Source: Halococcus salifodinae DSM 8989 (GTDB lineage Archaea > Halobacteriota > Halobacteria > Halobacteriales > Halococcaceae). Taken from it: a stretch of DNA of 57,042 bases. Below, piece by piece: positions 15,151-23,983 of this stretch. The DNA lies in the NCBI RefSeq assembly GCF_000336935.1, contig NZ_AOME01000013.1, positions 158,708 to 215,749 on the forward strand. The letters run 5' to 3'. Position numbers and translations under genes: made by a program. The notes under the pieces were generated by a model. The model had not been told where the DNA came from and did no database searches. It saw only the letters and a program-made list of their open reading frames with translations. Numbering within the stretch: position 1 is the first letter of the stretch; every line of letters begins with the position of its first letter.

Positions 15151-15932
15151 TGGATATCCATCCTCGTAAAGCGCCACTGACTCGCAAAGACCAGCACTGC
15201 GGCCGCAGCGAGCAGGATGGCTCCGCCCGCGAGGTCGTAGTTCCCGTTGACGAGGATCTCGGTGGGGTCGAAGTAGTTCATCGGCGCGATCACACCCAGC
15301 ACCTCGTAATCGGTGCCGATGAGCAGCGTCTCGACGAGAAACGCCACGACCAGCACCCCGATCGAGGTGATCTGGGCACGGCCCTGGTCGCTGAGGAACA
15401 CCGACGCCGCGAACCCGACCGCCGAACAGCACAGCAGATAGGGAACCGCCAGCGCGTGGAGCGCGAGGAGGTTCGCGACGTCGAGCGGCGTGTCGATGAT
15501 CACCGACCCAGCATAGAGCACGATCGGGGTGATCACGTTGACCGCGAGGATCGGCACCAGCAGGGAGGAAAACTCCTCGACGACGAGTTTCGATCGGGAG
15601 ACCGGCGCGGAAAGCAGCGTATCCATCCGGCCCGTCTCGATATCGCCAGCGACCATCGAGGCCGCGCTGTACGCGAGGTAGAGCCCGAGCACGAGCACCC
15701 AGCCGACCTGGAAGAGTTCGACTGCGAGCAGCCCCGGTAGGGTATCGATCGCCGCGAGACCGAGTCCTTCGGTGAACTGTTGGGGGAGGTTCGAGAAGAT
15801 GGCTTCGAGGTCGAAGTCGGTGAACGACGGCGAGAGGGCGACGAACATCGCACCGTAGAAACTCGCCGCGACCGCGATGGTGGCCCCGAGCACGAGGCGG
15901 CGTTCGCCCTCGTAGCGCGCGACCTCAAACAT
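15147..15932 (-). CDS. ABC-2 type exporter permease (first of tandem pair)
   Basis: I chose ATG 15932 (MFEVARYEGERR), which aligns with the paralog's MTLDILRYEGG; an ATG at 15944 is in frame too. The product has 261 aa with about six membrane helices and the permease signature GDIETGRMDTLLSAPVSR. Later segments are SVIIDTPLDVANLLALHALA and APMNYFDPTEILVNGNYD, the latter also nearly present in the paralog. The start overlaps the ATPase stop by 8 nt. Substrate unknown. Confidence 0.9.
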   Translation of the reverse strand: MFEVARYEGERRLVLGATIAVAASFYGAMFVALSPSFTDFDLEAIFSNLPQQFTEGLGLAAIDTLPGLLAVELFQVGWVLVLGLYLAYSAASMVAGDIETGRMDTLLSAPVSRSKLVVEEFSSLLVPILAVNVITPIVLYAGSVIIDTPLDVANLLALHALAVPYLLCCSAVGFAASVFLSDQGRAQITSIGVLVVAFLVETLLIGTDYEVLGVIAPMNYFDPTEILVNGNYDLAGGAILLAAAAVLVFASQWRFTRMDIQ

Positions 15933-17037
15933 CCGCCTCACCACGCCGATCCGATCGGCCGACGGTGCTCGACTCCTCGTCCGGGTCGACGTCGCCGTAA
16001 AAGCGCATGAACACGTCCTCCAGCGGGGCGTCCGCGACGTCGAGGTCGAGGATGTCGTACTCGACGAGGTGTTCGAGCAGGGCGTTGTAATCGCCCGTGT
16101 ACGTGAAGCTCACCGTCGTCCCCTCGCGTCCGCCCGCAGCGGAACCCTCGCCCGCGTCGTCCTCGCCCGGTTCCTGTTCGGCGTCCGCGGGCGCTCCGTT
16201 CGTTCGGTTGCCATCGCCGTCGGATCGCTCCGCGCTCCGACGAGGATCGCGCTCACCCCCGTCGGCCGCTGTGGGACGGGAGGACTCCTCGTCACCGCTG
16301 ATCGTGACGTCGTGTGCGCCGTCGATGTCGAAGGCTCCGGGTTCGATGGTGCCGGCGACGTGCGCCGAGACGCGTTTTCCCGTCCTGTCGAGCAGCGTCT
16401 CGACGTCTTCGAGTTCGACGAGCTGGCCGTTTCGGATGACGCCCACGCGGTCACAGATCTTCTGGACCTCGCTCAGGATGTGCGAGGAGAAAAAGAAGGT
16501 CACGCCCTGCTCTTGCTCCTCGCGGATGAACTCGTAGAAGCGCTCCTGCATCAGCGGATCGAGTCCTGAAGTCGGTTCGTCCATGATGACGAGATCCGGG
16601 TCGTGCATGAACGCGAGCACGACCGCGAGCTTGCGCTTGTTCCCAGTCGAATACTCGCCGATCTCGCGGTCCATCGGCGGATCGAACAGCTCCAGTAACT
16701 CCTCGCTCCGCGTATCGCCCTTGAGCGACGCCTGGTACCGGAGGAATCGCCGCCCGGTGACGCTCTCGTCGAACCCCATCTCGGCCGGGATGTAGCCGAT
16801 CGACTGTTTGGCCTCGATCATCGCGCTCCGGTCGGTGACGTCGTGGCCCAACACGGTGGCGCTCCCGCCGCTCGGCGATTGAAACCCCATCAGCGTCCGG
16901 ATGGTGGTCGACTTGCCCGCGCCGTTGGGACCCAGAAATCCGAACACTTCGCCCTCCCGCACGTCGAGGGTGAGATCTTCGATACCAAGGGTCTCGCCGT
17001 AGTATTTCGTCAGTTCGTTCGTCCGGATTGCAACCAT
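15925..17037 (-). CDS. ABC-2 exporter ATP-binding protein (NatA/CcmA-like)
   Basis: The product has 370 aa. Walker A is GPNGAGKST, the signature loop is the unusual YSTGNKRK in place of LSGGQ, Walker B is VIMDEPTSGLD, and the switch histidine is in FFFSSHILSEVQ. The nucleotide-binding domain covers residues 1-215. An acidic, low-complexity linker (about 245-305, rich in Asp, Glu, Gly and Arg) separates it from a short C-terminal domain (VSFTYTGDYNALLEHLVEYD). The first gene of the operon with the two permeases. AT-rich sequence at 17090-17110 probably holds the promoter. Confidence 0.92.
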   Translation of the reverse strand: MVAIRTNELTKYYGETLGIEDLTLDVREGEVFGFLGPNGAGKSTTIRTLMGFQSPSGGSATVLGHDVTDRSAMIEAKQSIGYIPAEMGFDESVTGRRFLRYQASLKGDTRSEELLELFDPPMDREIGEYSTGNKRKLAVVLAFMHDPDLVIMDEPTSGLDPLMQERFYEFIREEQEQGVTFFFSSHILSEVQKICDRVGVIRNGQLVELEDVETLLDRTGKRVSAHVAGTIEPGAFDIDGAHDVTISGDEESSRPTAADGGERDPRRSAERSDGDGNRTNGAPADAEQEPGEDDAGEGSAAGGREGTTVSFTYTGDYNALLEHLVEYDILDLDVADAPLEDVFMRFYGDVDPDEESSTVGRSDRRGEADV

Positions 17038-17277
17038 ATTACTCCCTCACGCCTGCTGTTACACACCACGAATACATGAATCTAACGTCGGTTTCATTTT
17101 CGTATTTTCGTGTTCACGGCCACTCGGTAACCAGCCGTCCTACCGCCCACCGACGGAACCGTTAACAACCATCGACAACATAGCTCCAAATTGGTGTTGG
17201 ATGTGTACACACCTCATGGAACGAGCGAGAAAGAGCAGTCGTCCATTTCCGGGAGTGGACAGGACGGGGTGGAGGGG

Positions 17278-17514
17278 ATGGAGGGCGTGGAGGGCGTTCG
17301 ACCGTTCGAACACTACGCGTGTGCGGTCGGAAGTCTCGTCATCGCGGTCGTCCTCGGGGCGCTGCTCTACCCGCTGCTGGTGTCGCTCACGTGGTCGCTG
17401 GGGATTCTCGCCACGACGGCGATCGTGGCGACGGTCGTCCTCGTCTGGGGACTCGGATGGATCGGCCTCGAACTCCTTTGGGAGTGGCGTGCCGGGCGCT
17501 GGCAACGGCCGTAA
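17278..17514 (+). CDS. Small two-helix membrane protein
   Basis: The 78-aa version starts at ATG 17278 (MEGVEGVRPFEHYACAVGSL). A longer frame from 17191 adds 29 Ser/Gly-rich residues. Two hydrophobic stretches are clear (LVIAVVLGALLYPLLVSLTW and ILATTAIVATVVLVWGLGWI), followed by a basic, Trp-rich end WEWRAGRWQRP. I recognise no family. It is convergent with the TetR gene at 17583. Confidence 0.55.
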   Translation: MEGVEGVRPFEHYACAVGSLVIAVVLGALLYPLLVSLTWSLGILATTAIVATVVLVWGLGWIGLELLWEWRAGRWQRP

Positions 17515-17582
17515 GCGTCGCGCAGCGAAACCGCCACTCCGGCCTTAGCGACGGCCGCCGATGACTGCGCGGCGGCTGTTGG

Positions 17583-18182
17583 CTACTCACCAGTGAGGAT
17601 TTCTGTTTCGATGAACTGTGTCAGCGCCTCGCGGGTCGCGGCCGTACTGTTGCCGGCGATGGTCGCACGCCGCAACATCGCACCGTCGATCGTCGAGGCG
17701 AGTAGCGATACCGTCGGCTCGACGTCGACCTCCCGGAAGGTGCCGTCGTCGATGCCGGCCGTGAGAACGTCCGCGAGCGTGTCCTTGATGAGACGATCGG
17801 CGCGAGTGAACTGCTCGCGGTAGGCCTCGTTCGAGAGCGCCTGGGAACGCAGTTCGAGCAGCGCGATCTGGAACTCGCGCTGTTCCGCGTCGGGCGATGC
17901 CGGCAGGAAGTTGTCGATCAGCGACCGCAGCTGGTCGTCGGGACTGTCGGTCGTATCGATCGCGTCCTCGACGGTGAACTGATCGAGCATGTACGACAGG
18001 AACTCGACGAGGATCTCGTCTTTGGTGTCGTAGTGGTAGTACAGCAGCGATTTGCTCTTTTCGAACTCGTCCGCGATCGCCTGGATCGTGAGGTCGGCGT
18101 AGCCGTGGTCACAGAGCGCCCGGTAGGTGGCCTCCATGATCGCTGCCTGCGTGCCGGTTCGATCGTCCGCGTCACTGCTCAT
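17583..18182 (-). CDS. TetR family transcriptional regulator
   Basis: The product has 199 aa from ATG 18182 (MSSDADDRTGTQAAIMEATY). The helix-turn-helix reads LTIQAIADEFEKSKSLLYYH followed by YDTKDEILVEFL, the TetR consensus. The C-terminal half matches TetR_C-type regulators (QREFQIALLELRSQALSNEA). A palindrome centred 13 nt before its own start (18186-18203), and a similar one before the ABC ATPase gene at 18761, suggest autoregulation and repression of the divergent exporter. Its natural ligand is unknown, probably the exported compound. Confidence 0.93.
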   Translation of the reverse strand: MSSDADDRTGTQAAIMEATYRALCDHGYADLTIQAIADEFEKSKSLLYYHYDTKDEILVEFLSYMLDQFTVEDAIDTTDSPDDQLRSLIDNFLPASPDAEQREFQIALLELRSQALSNEAYREQFTRADRLIKDTLADVLTAGIDDGTFREVDVEPTVSLLASTIDGAMLRRATIAGNSTAATREALTQFIETEILTGE

Positions 18183-18185
18183 ATA

Positions 18186-18203
18186 GACTGAATATTCAAT
18201 CAG
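18186..18203. promoter_or_regulatory. Operator-like palindrome at the tetR promoter
   Basis: The core TGAATATTCA is a perfect 10-bp palindrome inside GACTGAATATTCAATC (14/16 symmetric). It starts 4 nt upstream of the tetR ATG. ATAGACTGA-N3-TTCA is shared with the site at 18726-18747 before the ABC ATPase gene (16 of 22 bases match). Confidence 0.55.
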
Positions 18204-18222
18204 AAACAAAAGGCTATCGTTT

Positions 18223-18624
18223 TCACGACCCCTCGCTGCCGAGCGGGGTTGCACACCACTGGCAGAAGTCGAGGTCGTCGTCATCCACTGGCCGACCACA
18301 CGATGGACACGCCGTCGGGCCGGCTCCATCGTGGGTACGAACGCGGTGGAAGTAGTTGTTGACGACCGCGAGCTGGTATGCGTCGAGCGCGCTGAGGGTC
18401 GTCACCACGAGCAGCGGGAGGAGATCGAGCCAGACAACCTGACCACCGGAGACGAACGCTTCGAGCGCCGACGCCGGCACGAACAGGTAGCTGGTGAGCC
18501 CCGCGACCCCGAGCCAGCCGAGCGCCCGTAGCCACCGTCGGAGATACAGGTGACCCGCCCCCGTGGCGAAAACGGCGAGGAGCGCGGCGAGCCACGGACG
18601 CTTCTTTGAAAGTGATTGGGCCAT
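18223..18624 (-). CDS. Membrane protein with C-terminal zinc ribbon
   Basis: The product has 133 aa. Residues 1-85 contain three hydrophobic stretches (PWLAALLAVFATGAGHLYL, LGWLGVAGLTSYLFVPASAL, LLPLLVVTTLSALDAYQLAV). The end carries a two-knuckle zinc ribbon, CPSCGRPVDDDDLDFCQWC. Such ribbons typically serve protein or nucleic-acid contacts; function unknown. It lies between tetR and the exporter genes, and a perfect-arm 22-bp palindrome sits directly before its ATG, so it is probably under repressor control. Confidence 0.75.
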   Translation of the reverse strand: MAQSLSKKRPWLAALLAVFATGAGHLYLRRWLRALGWLGVAGLTSYLFVPASALEAFVSGGQVVWLDLLPLLVVTTLSALDAYQLAVVNNYFHRVRTHDGAGPTACPSCGRPVDDDDLDFCQWCATPLGSEGS

Positions 18625-18625
18625 A

Positions 18626-18647
18626 CCTGACTATACATTTAGTCAGG
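18626..18647. promoter_or_regulatory. 22-bp palindromic operator before the zinc-ribbon gene
   Basis: Perfect 8-bp arms CCTGACTA (18626-18633) and TAGTCAGG (18640-18647) flank a 6-nt spacer TACATT. The site begins 1 nt upstream of the ATG on the minus strand, where the start of a leaderless transcript would be. It matches the palindrome at 11709-11728 at 17 of 20 bases. Confidence 0.65.
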
Positions 18648-18728
18648 TTTCAGTCTTTCGGCTCGGTCGTTGGATTCACGACCCGAGTGTGCATCGCTAC
18701 CGAACACCGACACAACAGGTTTACATAG

Positions 18729-18746
18729 ACTGACCGTTCAGTTAGT
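18729..18746. promoter_or_regulatory. Operator-like site before the ABC exporter operon
   Basis: ACTGAC-CGTTCA-GTTAGT has 6-bp arms with one mismatch and a 6-nt spacer. It ends 14 nt before the ATG at 18761. It resembles the site at the tetR promoter, which fits control by the TetR protein at 17583-18182. Confidence 0.55.
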
Positions 18747-18760
18747 GCAGGAACGATTCG

Positions 18761-19768
18761 ATGGATGCAATCCAGGTAGATGGCCTAACCAAGGAGTTCG
18801 ACACGGTCACGGCGGTGGACGACCTCTCCTTTACGGTAGAACAAGGCGAGATTTTCGGACTCCTCGGCCCGAACGGCGCGGGAAAGTCGACGTTGATCAA
18901 CATGTTAGTGACGCTGCTGGGACCGAGCGAGGGGGCCGCGCGGGTCAACGGCCACGACATCACCAAGGAGAGGGGGGACGTGCGCGACAGCCTCGGGATC
19001 GTCTTCCAGGAGCCCGCGATCGACGAGGAGCTGACGGGCACAGAGAACCTCGCCTTTCACGGTCGAATGTACGGCAAGCGAACGGCAGAGCGTGAGGAGC
19101 GCATCCCCGAGGTGCTCGAACTCGTCGACCTCGCCGACGTGGCGGACAACAAGGTCGCGAGCTACTCCGGCGGAATGCAGCGCCGTTTGGAGATCGGCCG
19201 CGGGCTGATGCACGAGCCCGAGGTGCTCTTTCTCGACGAGCCCACCACGGGGTTGGACGCCCGGACCCGTCGAGACACGTGGGAGTACATCCAGCGGCTC
19301 AACGAGGAGTCGGGCGTCACGATCATCATCACGACCCACTACATGGACGAGGCCGACTTCCTCTGTGAACGGGTCGCGATCATGGATCAGGGCGATATCG
19401 TCGCGATCGATTCGCCCGAGGGACTCAAGGACTCGCTGGGCGGCGACGTCGTCACGCTCGGGCTCAATGGTCCGGCAAACGAGTTCGTCGACCGTCTCGG
19501 CGACCGACCGTGGGTGCGCGAGCGCGATCGAACCGACGAGGGGATCGCCATCACGCTCGAACACGGCACCACCCGGATCGTCGACCTCGTCCGACTCGCC
19601 GACGAGACGGAAGCGACGATTTCGTCCGTGGATCTCGAGAAGCCGAGCCTCGAGAACGTCTTCCTCGCGCTCACCGGCAGCACGCTGACCGAGCGCGAGG
19701 CCGACGAACCGTCGACGGAGTCAGAGTCACGCGAGGAATCGTCGCAGGCCGCGAGGGCGAGTCGATGA
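18761..19768 (+). CDS. ABC exporter ATP-binding protein (DrrA/daunorubicin-resistance type)
   Basis: The product has 335 aa. Walker A is GPNGAGKSTLINML, the Q-loop is in VFQEPAIDEELTG, the signature is YSGGMQRRLEIGRGL, Walker B is VLFLDEPTTGLD, and the H-loop is in IITTHYMDEAD. The DrrA-type C-terminal extension (LEKPSLENVFLALTGSTL) is present, followed by an acidic low-complexity tail. It overlaps the permease start by 4 nt (ATGA), forming a two-gene exporter operon. Control by the nearby TetR through the site at 18729-18746 is likely. Confidence 0.95.
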   Translation: MDAIQVDGLTKEFDTVTAVDDLSFTVEQGEIFGLLGPNGAGKSTLINMLVTLLGPSEGAARVNGHDITKERGDVRDSLGIVFQEPAIDEELTGTENLAFHGRMYGKRTAEREERIPEVLELVDLADVADNKVASYSGGMQRRLEIGRGLMHEPEVLFLDEPTTGLDARTRRDTWEYIQRLNEESGVTIIITTHYMDEADFLCERVAIMDQGDIVAIDSPEGLKDSLGGDVVTLGLNGPANEFVDRLGDRPWVRERDRTDEGIAITLEHGTTRIVDLVRLADETEATISSVDLEKPSLENVFLALTGSTLTEREADEPSTESESREESSQAARASR

Positions 19769-20535
19769 AGCTGATCGATCCCCTCGGCATCTACGGGCTC
19801 TGGCTCCGCGACGTGAAGCGATTCCTGCGGACGCCCTCCCAGATCATCGGCTCGCTCGTGTTCCCGCTGATGTTCCTCGTGCTCCTCGGCTTCGGGCTCG
19901 GTGGCGAGGCGATCCCCGGCCTCCCCGAGGGCGTCGAATACCTCCAGTATCTCGTCCCAGGCATCGTCGGCTTCACGATGCTGTTCGGTGCCTCGATCGC
20001 GGGGATCTCGATCCTCTCGGATCAGGACGTCGGGTTCCTGAAGGAGATCCTCGTCGCGCCGGTGAGTCGGACCTCGATAGTTCTAGGTCGGATCGCCGGC
20101 GGGTCGACGACGGCGATCGTCCAGGCGGTGCTCATCCTCGCGATCTCGATCCCGCTCGGGTTCGAACTCGCGAGTTGGCTCTCGCTACCGCTCGCAGCGG
20201 TCTTCCTCGTGTTGATCGCGGTGACGTTCGTCGGCTTCGGCATCGCGCTCGCGTCGCAGTTCTCCGACAGCGAGGGCTTCTCGCTCATCGTTCAGTTCGT
20301 CATCTTCCCGCTGTTCATCCTCTCGGGCGCGATCGTCCCCATCGAGGGGCTGCCCGAACTGATCCAGCCACTCGCGTACATCAACCCGCTGACGTACGGC
20401 GTCGACGGGCTCCGGGCGGCACTGGTCGGGACGTCGACGTATCCCCTCGTCGTGAACTTCGGCGCGCTCGTGGCCTCGTCGGTCGTGATGGTCGGTCTCG
20501 GTGCGTATCTGTTCGAACGGGTCGAGGCGGTCTGA
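19765..20535 (+). CDS. ABC-2 type exporter permease (DrrB-like)
   Basis: The product has 256 aa from ATG 19765 (MKLIDPLGIYGLWLRDVKRF). Six membrane helices are apparent. The ABC-2 membrane signature is seen in FLKEILVAPVSRTSIVLGRI and in the late segment SGAIVPIEGLPELIQPLAYI followed by NPLTYGVDGLRAAL. With the upstream ATPase it forms a multidrug, lipid or natural-product type exporter; the substrate is not identifiable. A weak T/A-rich segment (AAAAATAAACC, about 20541-20551) follows the stop. Confidence 0.94.
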   Translation: MKLIDPLGIYGLWLRDVKRFLRTPSQIIGSLVFPLMFLVLLGFGLGGEAIPGLPEGVEYLQYLVPGIVGFTMLFGASIAGISILSDQDVGFLKEILVAPVSRTSIVLGRIAGGSTTAIVQAVLILAISIPLGFELASWLSLPLAAVFLVLIAVTFVGFGIALASQFSDSEGFSLIVQFVIFPLFILSGAIVPIEGLPELIQPLAYINPLTYGVDGLRAALVGTSTYPLVVNFGALVASSVVMVGLGAYLFERVEAV

Positions 20536-21555
20536 ATCCGAAAAATAAACCATCATTCGAGAGTCGACTCGCACTCCAGCAACGGCGGCACGATGGTGTC
20601 GCCGGTGACGAACACACCCGTTCTGGGCACCGATCGCTAACCGTGTCGACGGTCGGGTTGGACGAGCGCGTGCGATGCTGTGCTATCGTTGGTCGGTTCG
20701 GGCAGAAACACCGATCAGATGTTGCCGACCCGGATAGTGACCACGCCTCAATCGAACGAAGTTTCAGTAGGGAACACAGTATAATTAGGCATGTCGAATT
20801 AGTCGATGACAGACACAGTTGGATGAGTTTTTAGTTATCACTGCTCTTGAGCTGGTCGACCGTCCTCACGTGAGTGAAAAGTCGGCTGCTATCCAGTAGA
20901 GAACGCCTGTGCGACGACATTCAGTAGCGAAGTCATTTCACGAGGTGAGCGGCCTCGACCGAGAGACAAGGCGAAGCACAGGGCCACGAGACAGATCCGA
21001 CAGCACCGATAACAAACCGGGTTGGCAATAGAACCGCAACAGTTCCAACCGATCGTTAACAGAATTTTCAGTATAACCATATCTTTGGCATTTTTACATC
21101 GTGATTAGAGATGTCTATCGAAAAATGGCAAATCCCACACGCTGTTTCGGTTCTCTGTTACGCGAGACGTGGCTAGAACTGGTAGGTGCTGTATCGGAAT
21201 TTATTAGTTGGAATAGATTACTCATCTGAATCCGGGGTGGAGAGCTGTCGGATCGAACGAGCCGTAGTACATCAAAACAGTCATACGGCTTAGCTGTCCC
21301 GTGCGGCCCATGGAACAACCCGAGTTCAACATCGAGGGGGAGAGGACGTTTACTGCCGAGCTGCTCGAAGACGACGACAGTGAAACCCTGAAAGGGACAC
21401 TCACCGACACCGGATACCGCGGTGCTGGGGACGGCGCTTGTCGAGCTAGCTGCGGAGTAGCTCACGCGACTGGACAACAGGACCGAACAGCGTTGCTGAG
21501 TGGCTGGAAGCGCCGATTCACGAGGGCTTATTACGGTCGCACCCGGCCGTCGTGT
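20536..21555. other. Gene-poor, lower-G+C stretch
   Basis: About 1 kb without a convincing gene. Base composition is visibly more A/T-rich than the neighbours (for example 20760-20830 and 21050-21110). Translations on either strand are short, Cys/Arg/Ser-rich and give no family match. A short acidic frame at 21310-21430 (MEQPEFNIEGERTFTAELLE) has haloarchaeal codon bias and may be the leftover of a lost gene. I saw no clear terminal inverted repeats. Confidence 0.45.
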
Positions 21556-22293
21556 ATGCGACGAGCGCGACTACGGACGTCAGGTGGCGTCGTCAGCGGT
21601 CGGTACGAGGACGGGATCGTGACCACGCGGGACGCCGAGTACGTCGTCGGCCAAGATGGAGAGCTCACGTACCCCTGTTCGCCATCGGCGCTGTACTGTG
21701 TCGGCCGGAACTTCGCCGCAACGCTCGATCAGATGGACTACGAGCGGCCGGACGAACCCGACTTCTTCATCAAACCGCCGGCCTCGCTCGTTGGCCACGA
21801 CGATCCGATATGGTATCCCGACTGGACGAACGAGCTGACGTACGCGGGTGAGCTCGTCGCCGTCATCGAGGAGGAATGCCACGACGTCGCTGCCGCGGAC
21901 GTTCCGGACGTGGTCGAGGGCTACACCATCATGAACGACGTCGACGCGCTCGACCAGCAGGGTCGGACCGCCCGAAAGGCGTTCGATACGTCCGGGCCGC
22001 TCGGTCCGTGGATCGAGACGGATATCGACCCGCACGGGATCGACATGACGACGACGATCAACGGCGAGCAGCGCCAAGCCGCGAACACCGAACTGATGCT
22101 GTTCGATCCACACGAGATCGTCGCGTACCTCTCCCGACGGTTCACCCTCCGCCCTGGCGACGCGATCGCGTTCGGGAGCCCGGCGAACCCGGGCACGATC
22201 GAACCGGGCGACCGCATCGAGATCACCTACGAGGGAATCGGGACCCTCAGCAACACGGTGGCCGCATCCGAGACCGACGCGCAACCCTCATAA
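21556..22293 (+). CDS. Fumarylacetoacetate hydrolase family protein
   Basis: The 245-aa product starts at ATG 21556; the frame is open further upstream but reads as non-family sequence there. The FAH C-terminal fold is clear: CVGRNFAATLDQM, FFIKPPASLVGHDDPIWYP, the metal-ligand pattern ELTYAGELVAVI (E-x-E), GYTIMNDVDALDQQGRTARK, FDTSGPLGPWI and SPANPGTIEPGDRIEITYEG. Relatives are acylpyruvate hydrolases, oxaloacetate decarboxylases and sugar-acid dehydratases; specificity is not readable. It lies in a decaying catabolic cluster with a hydroxyacid dehydrogenase and remnants of a TPP enzyme and an IclR regulator. Confidence 0.85.
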   Translation: MRRARLRTSGGVVSGRYEDGIVTTRDAEYVVGQDGELTYPCSPSALYCVGRNFAATLDQMDYERPDEPDFFIKPPASLVGHDDPIWYPDWTNELTYAGELVAVIEEECHDVAAADVPDVVEGYTIMNDVDALDQQGRTARKAFDTSGPLGPWIETDIDPHGIDMTTTINGEQRQAANTELMLFDPHEIVAYLSRRFTLRPGDAIAFGSPANPGTIEPGDRIEITYEGIGTLSNTVAASETDAQPS

Positions 22294-22390
22294 CCATCGG
22301 CAGCCGCTGCGGATCGGGCGCTACGCGATCAGTACTCAGCGGAAACCGGAGCTTCGAAATCGTTCTCAGGATGCAGCGCGGAGTGTGGCT

Positions 22391-22610
22391 TCAGTTGCCG
22401 ACGTCGGTGGCGCGCTCGACCACGCTCTCGCCGTAGCGGTCGGCGAGGTCGTCGTGCTGGCTGGGGGCGGTTCTCGGAGACGTCCTGAAAGAGGGTGACA
22501 GGGGTCATCGCAGCCTGGTAGGTGGCCTCGTCTCACATTCGGTCGGTGGCGATGTCGATCGCGACGTCGTCGATGACGATCGTGGTCGCGCGTTCTATCT
22601 CTCGCGATCC
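22391..22610 (-). pseudogene. Frameshifted coding remnant downstream of the TPP-enzyme fragment
   Basis: Haloarchaeal-type coding sequence is recognisable in pieces. DDVAIDIATDRM is followed by an in-frame TGA (22533-22535), then DEATYQAAMTPVTLFQDVSE continues in the same frame. After a frame change the end reads HDDLADRYGESVVERATDVG and stops at 22391. The protein family was not identified. It may be part of the same lost gene as 22611-22910 or of a separate one. Confidence 0.45.
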
Positions 22611-22910
22611 TCACGGGTGCCGTGGCACGCATTGAGTCGCGCAACCCACATTCTCGACCGATTTCTCCGTTCCGGGACCAGGCTGGCAGACGAACGCGGC
22701 GATGTTCTCGCCGGAGGACGCCCGCCCGATCCCGTCGGCCATGTGGAGTGCGGTCCGCCCCTGCCGGGTGATGATGGTCCGGATTTCCGCGTCCTCTGGG
22801 ATTTCCGTACCGAACAGCGGGTTGCTGGGGAGCCCCACGAGGTACTCTACGTCTTCCGCTTTCAGCACGTCAGTGATTGACTCGTTGATGATTATTGTGG
22901 TACCCACCAC
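22611..22910 (-). pseudogene. Truncated thiamine-pyrophosphate enzyme (N-terminal fragment)
   Basis: About 85 residues align with the Pyr-domain start of acetolactate-synthase-like TPP enzymes: ESITDVLKAEDVEYLVGLPS, NPLFGTEIP, then TRQGRTALHMADGIGRASSG and VCQPGPGTE, which correspond to the GxPG, Glu-containing HE-x-A-A-x-M-A-D-G and QPGPG segments. The catalytic Glu of the usual RHE motif is not seen (here RQG). After VENVG the sequence degenerates and stops; more than 400 residues of a normal enzyme are missing. A clear decayed gene. Confidence 0.7.
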
Positions 22911-23044
22911 TCAAGTGACAGTCACTCAGCCGATAGCGGCTGGCATGAGTTTGTCAGATGATCCCGGTACCCTGTGTGCGCTCCGCCGCTGAAACGCACC
23001 AACAGACTCAAATGACCCGATTCCGTTGTCTCCGCCGGAACTGC

Positions 23045-23983
23045 ATGACCGACCGTCCCGAGTTACGACGACTCTGTGTTCACGAATCGATCGGCAACGC
23101 GATCCCAAGAGAAGGCTTCGTATCGGCGTTCGACAATTTCCCGATCCCCATCGAACTCGTCAGCGACGACGAAACGTACGACGAGGGCGACGCAGTCGCC
23201 TCGTTCGAGCCGCGTCCAGAGTTCCTCGACGCCGGCTGGGTGCACGTGATTCGTGCAGGCTACGATGCGTTCGACACCAACGCGTACGAGACCGCAAGAA
23301 CTCCCCTGACGAACAGCACGGGCATTCATGGTACCACCGTCGGCGAGATCGCCGTCGGCTACATGCTCTCGCTGGCCCGCATGCTCCACATCTATCGCGA
23401 TCGACAGAACGACGACGACTGGTACGAGCCGGAGTACAGCCGGCCCTTCACCGTCGAAGACGAGCGCCTGTGCGTCATCGGTCTCGGGACGCTCGGCCAG
23501 GGAATCAGCGAGCGTGCGAACGCGCTCGGGATGGACGTCGTCGGCGTCCGTCGCTCCGGGAAATCGATCCCGGGCGTCTCCGAGGTGTACCACCCCGACG
23601 ATCTCCACGACGCCATTGCGGACGCCCGTTTCGTCGCGGTCGCCGTCCCGCACACCCCGTCGACCGAGGGGATGATCAGCACCGCCGAGTTCGAAGCAAT
23701 GGGCGACGACGCCTATCTCGTCAACGTCGCCCGTGGGCCGATCGTCGACGAGGACGCACTCATCGACGCGCTCGACTCGGGCACGATCGCCGGTGCGGGG
23801 CTGGACGTCTTCGAGACCGAACCCCTCCCCGAGGAGTCGCCGCTGTGGGACTTCGAGGAGGTCATCATCTCGCCGCACCGTGGGTCGGCGACGAACCGCT
23901 ATCACCTCGACATCGCCGAACTGGTCGCCGAGAACGTCCACCGGTATCAGGACGGCGAGTCGTTGAAGAATCGCGTCGTCTGA
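23045..23983 (+). CDS. D-2-hydroxyacid dehydrogenase (NAD-binding)
   Basis: The product has 312 aa from ATG 23045 (MTDRPELRRLCVHESIGNAI). The Rossmann loop is GLGTLGQGISERA. The catalytic triad is visible: Arg in VNVARGPIVDEDAL, Glu in AGLDVFETEPLPEES, and His in IISPHRGSAT. The residue after beta-2 sits in VVGVRRSGKS, where the Arg pair suggests NADP(H) preference. The haloarchaeal group reduces or oxidises 2-keto/2-hydroxy acids; the substrate is unknown. It is the best preserved gene of the decaying catabolic patch. Confidence 0.9.
   Translation: MTDRPELRRLCVHESIGNAIPREGFVSAFDNFPIPIELVSDDETYDEGDAVASFEPRPEFLDAGWVHVIRAGYDAFDTNAYETARTPLTNSTGIHGTTVGEIAVGYMLSLARMLHIYRDRQNDDDWYEPEYSRPFTVEDERLCVIGLGTLGQGISERANALGMDVVGVRRSGKSIPGVSEVYHPDDLHDAIADARFVAVAVPHTPSTEGMISTAEFEAMGDDAYLVNVARGPIVDEDALIDALDSGTIAGAGLDVFETEPLPEESPLWDFEEVIISPHRGSATNRYHLDIAELVAENVHRYQDGESLKNRVV

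Noticed and set aside
20889-21080. Possible transposase remnant on the minus strand
   Set aside because: Short Cys/Leu-rich translation with no DDE or HUH motif. The resemblance was only impressionistic.
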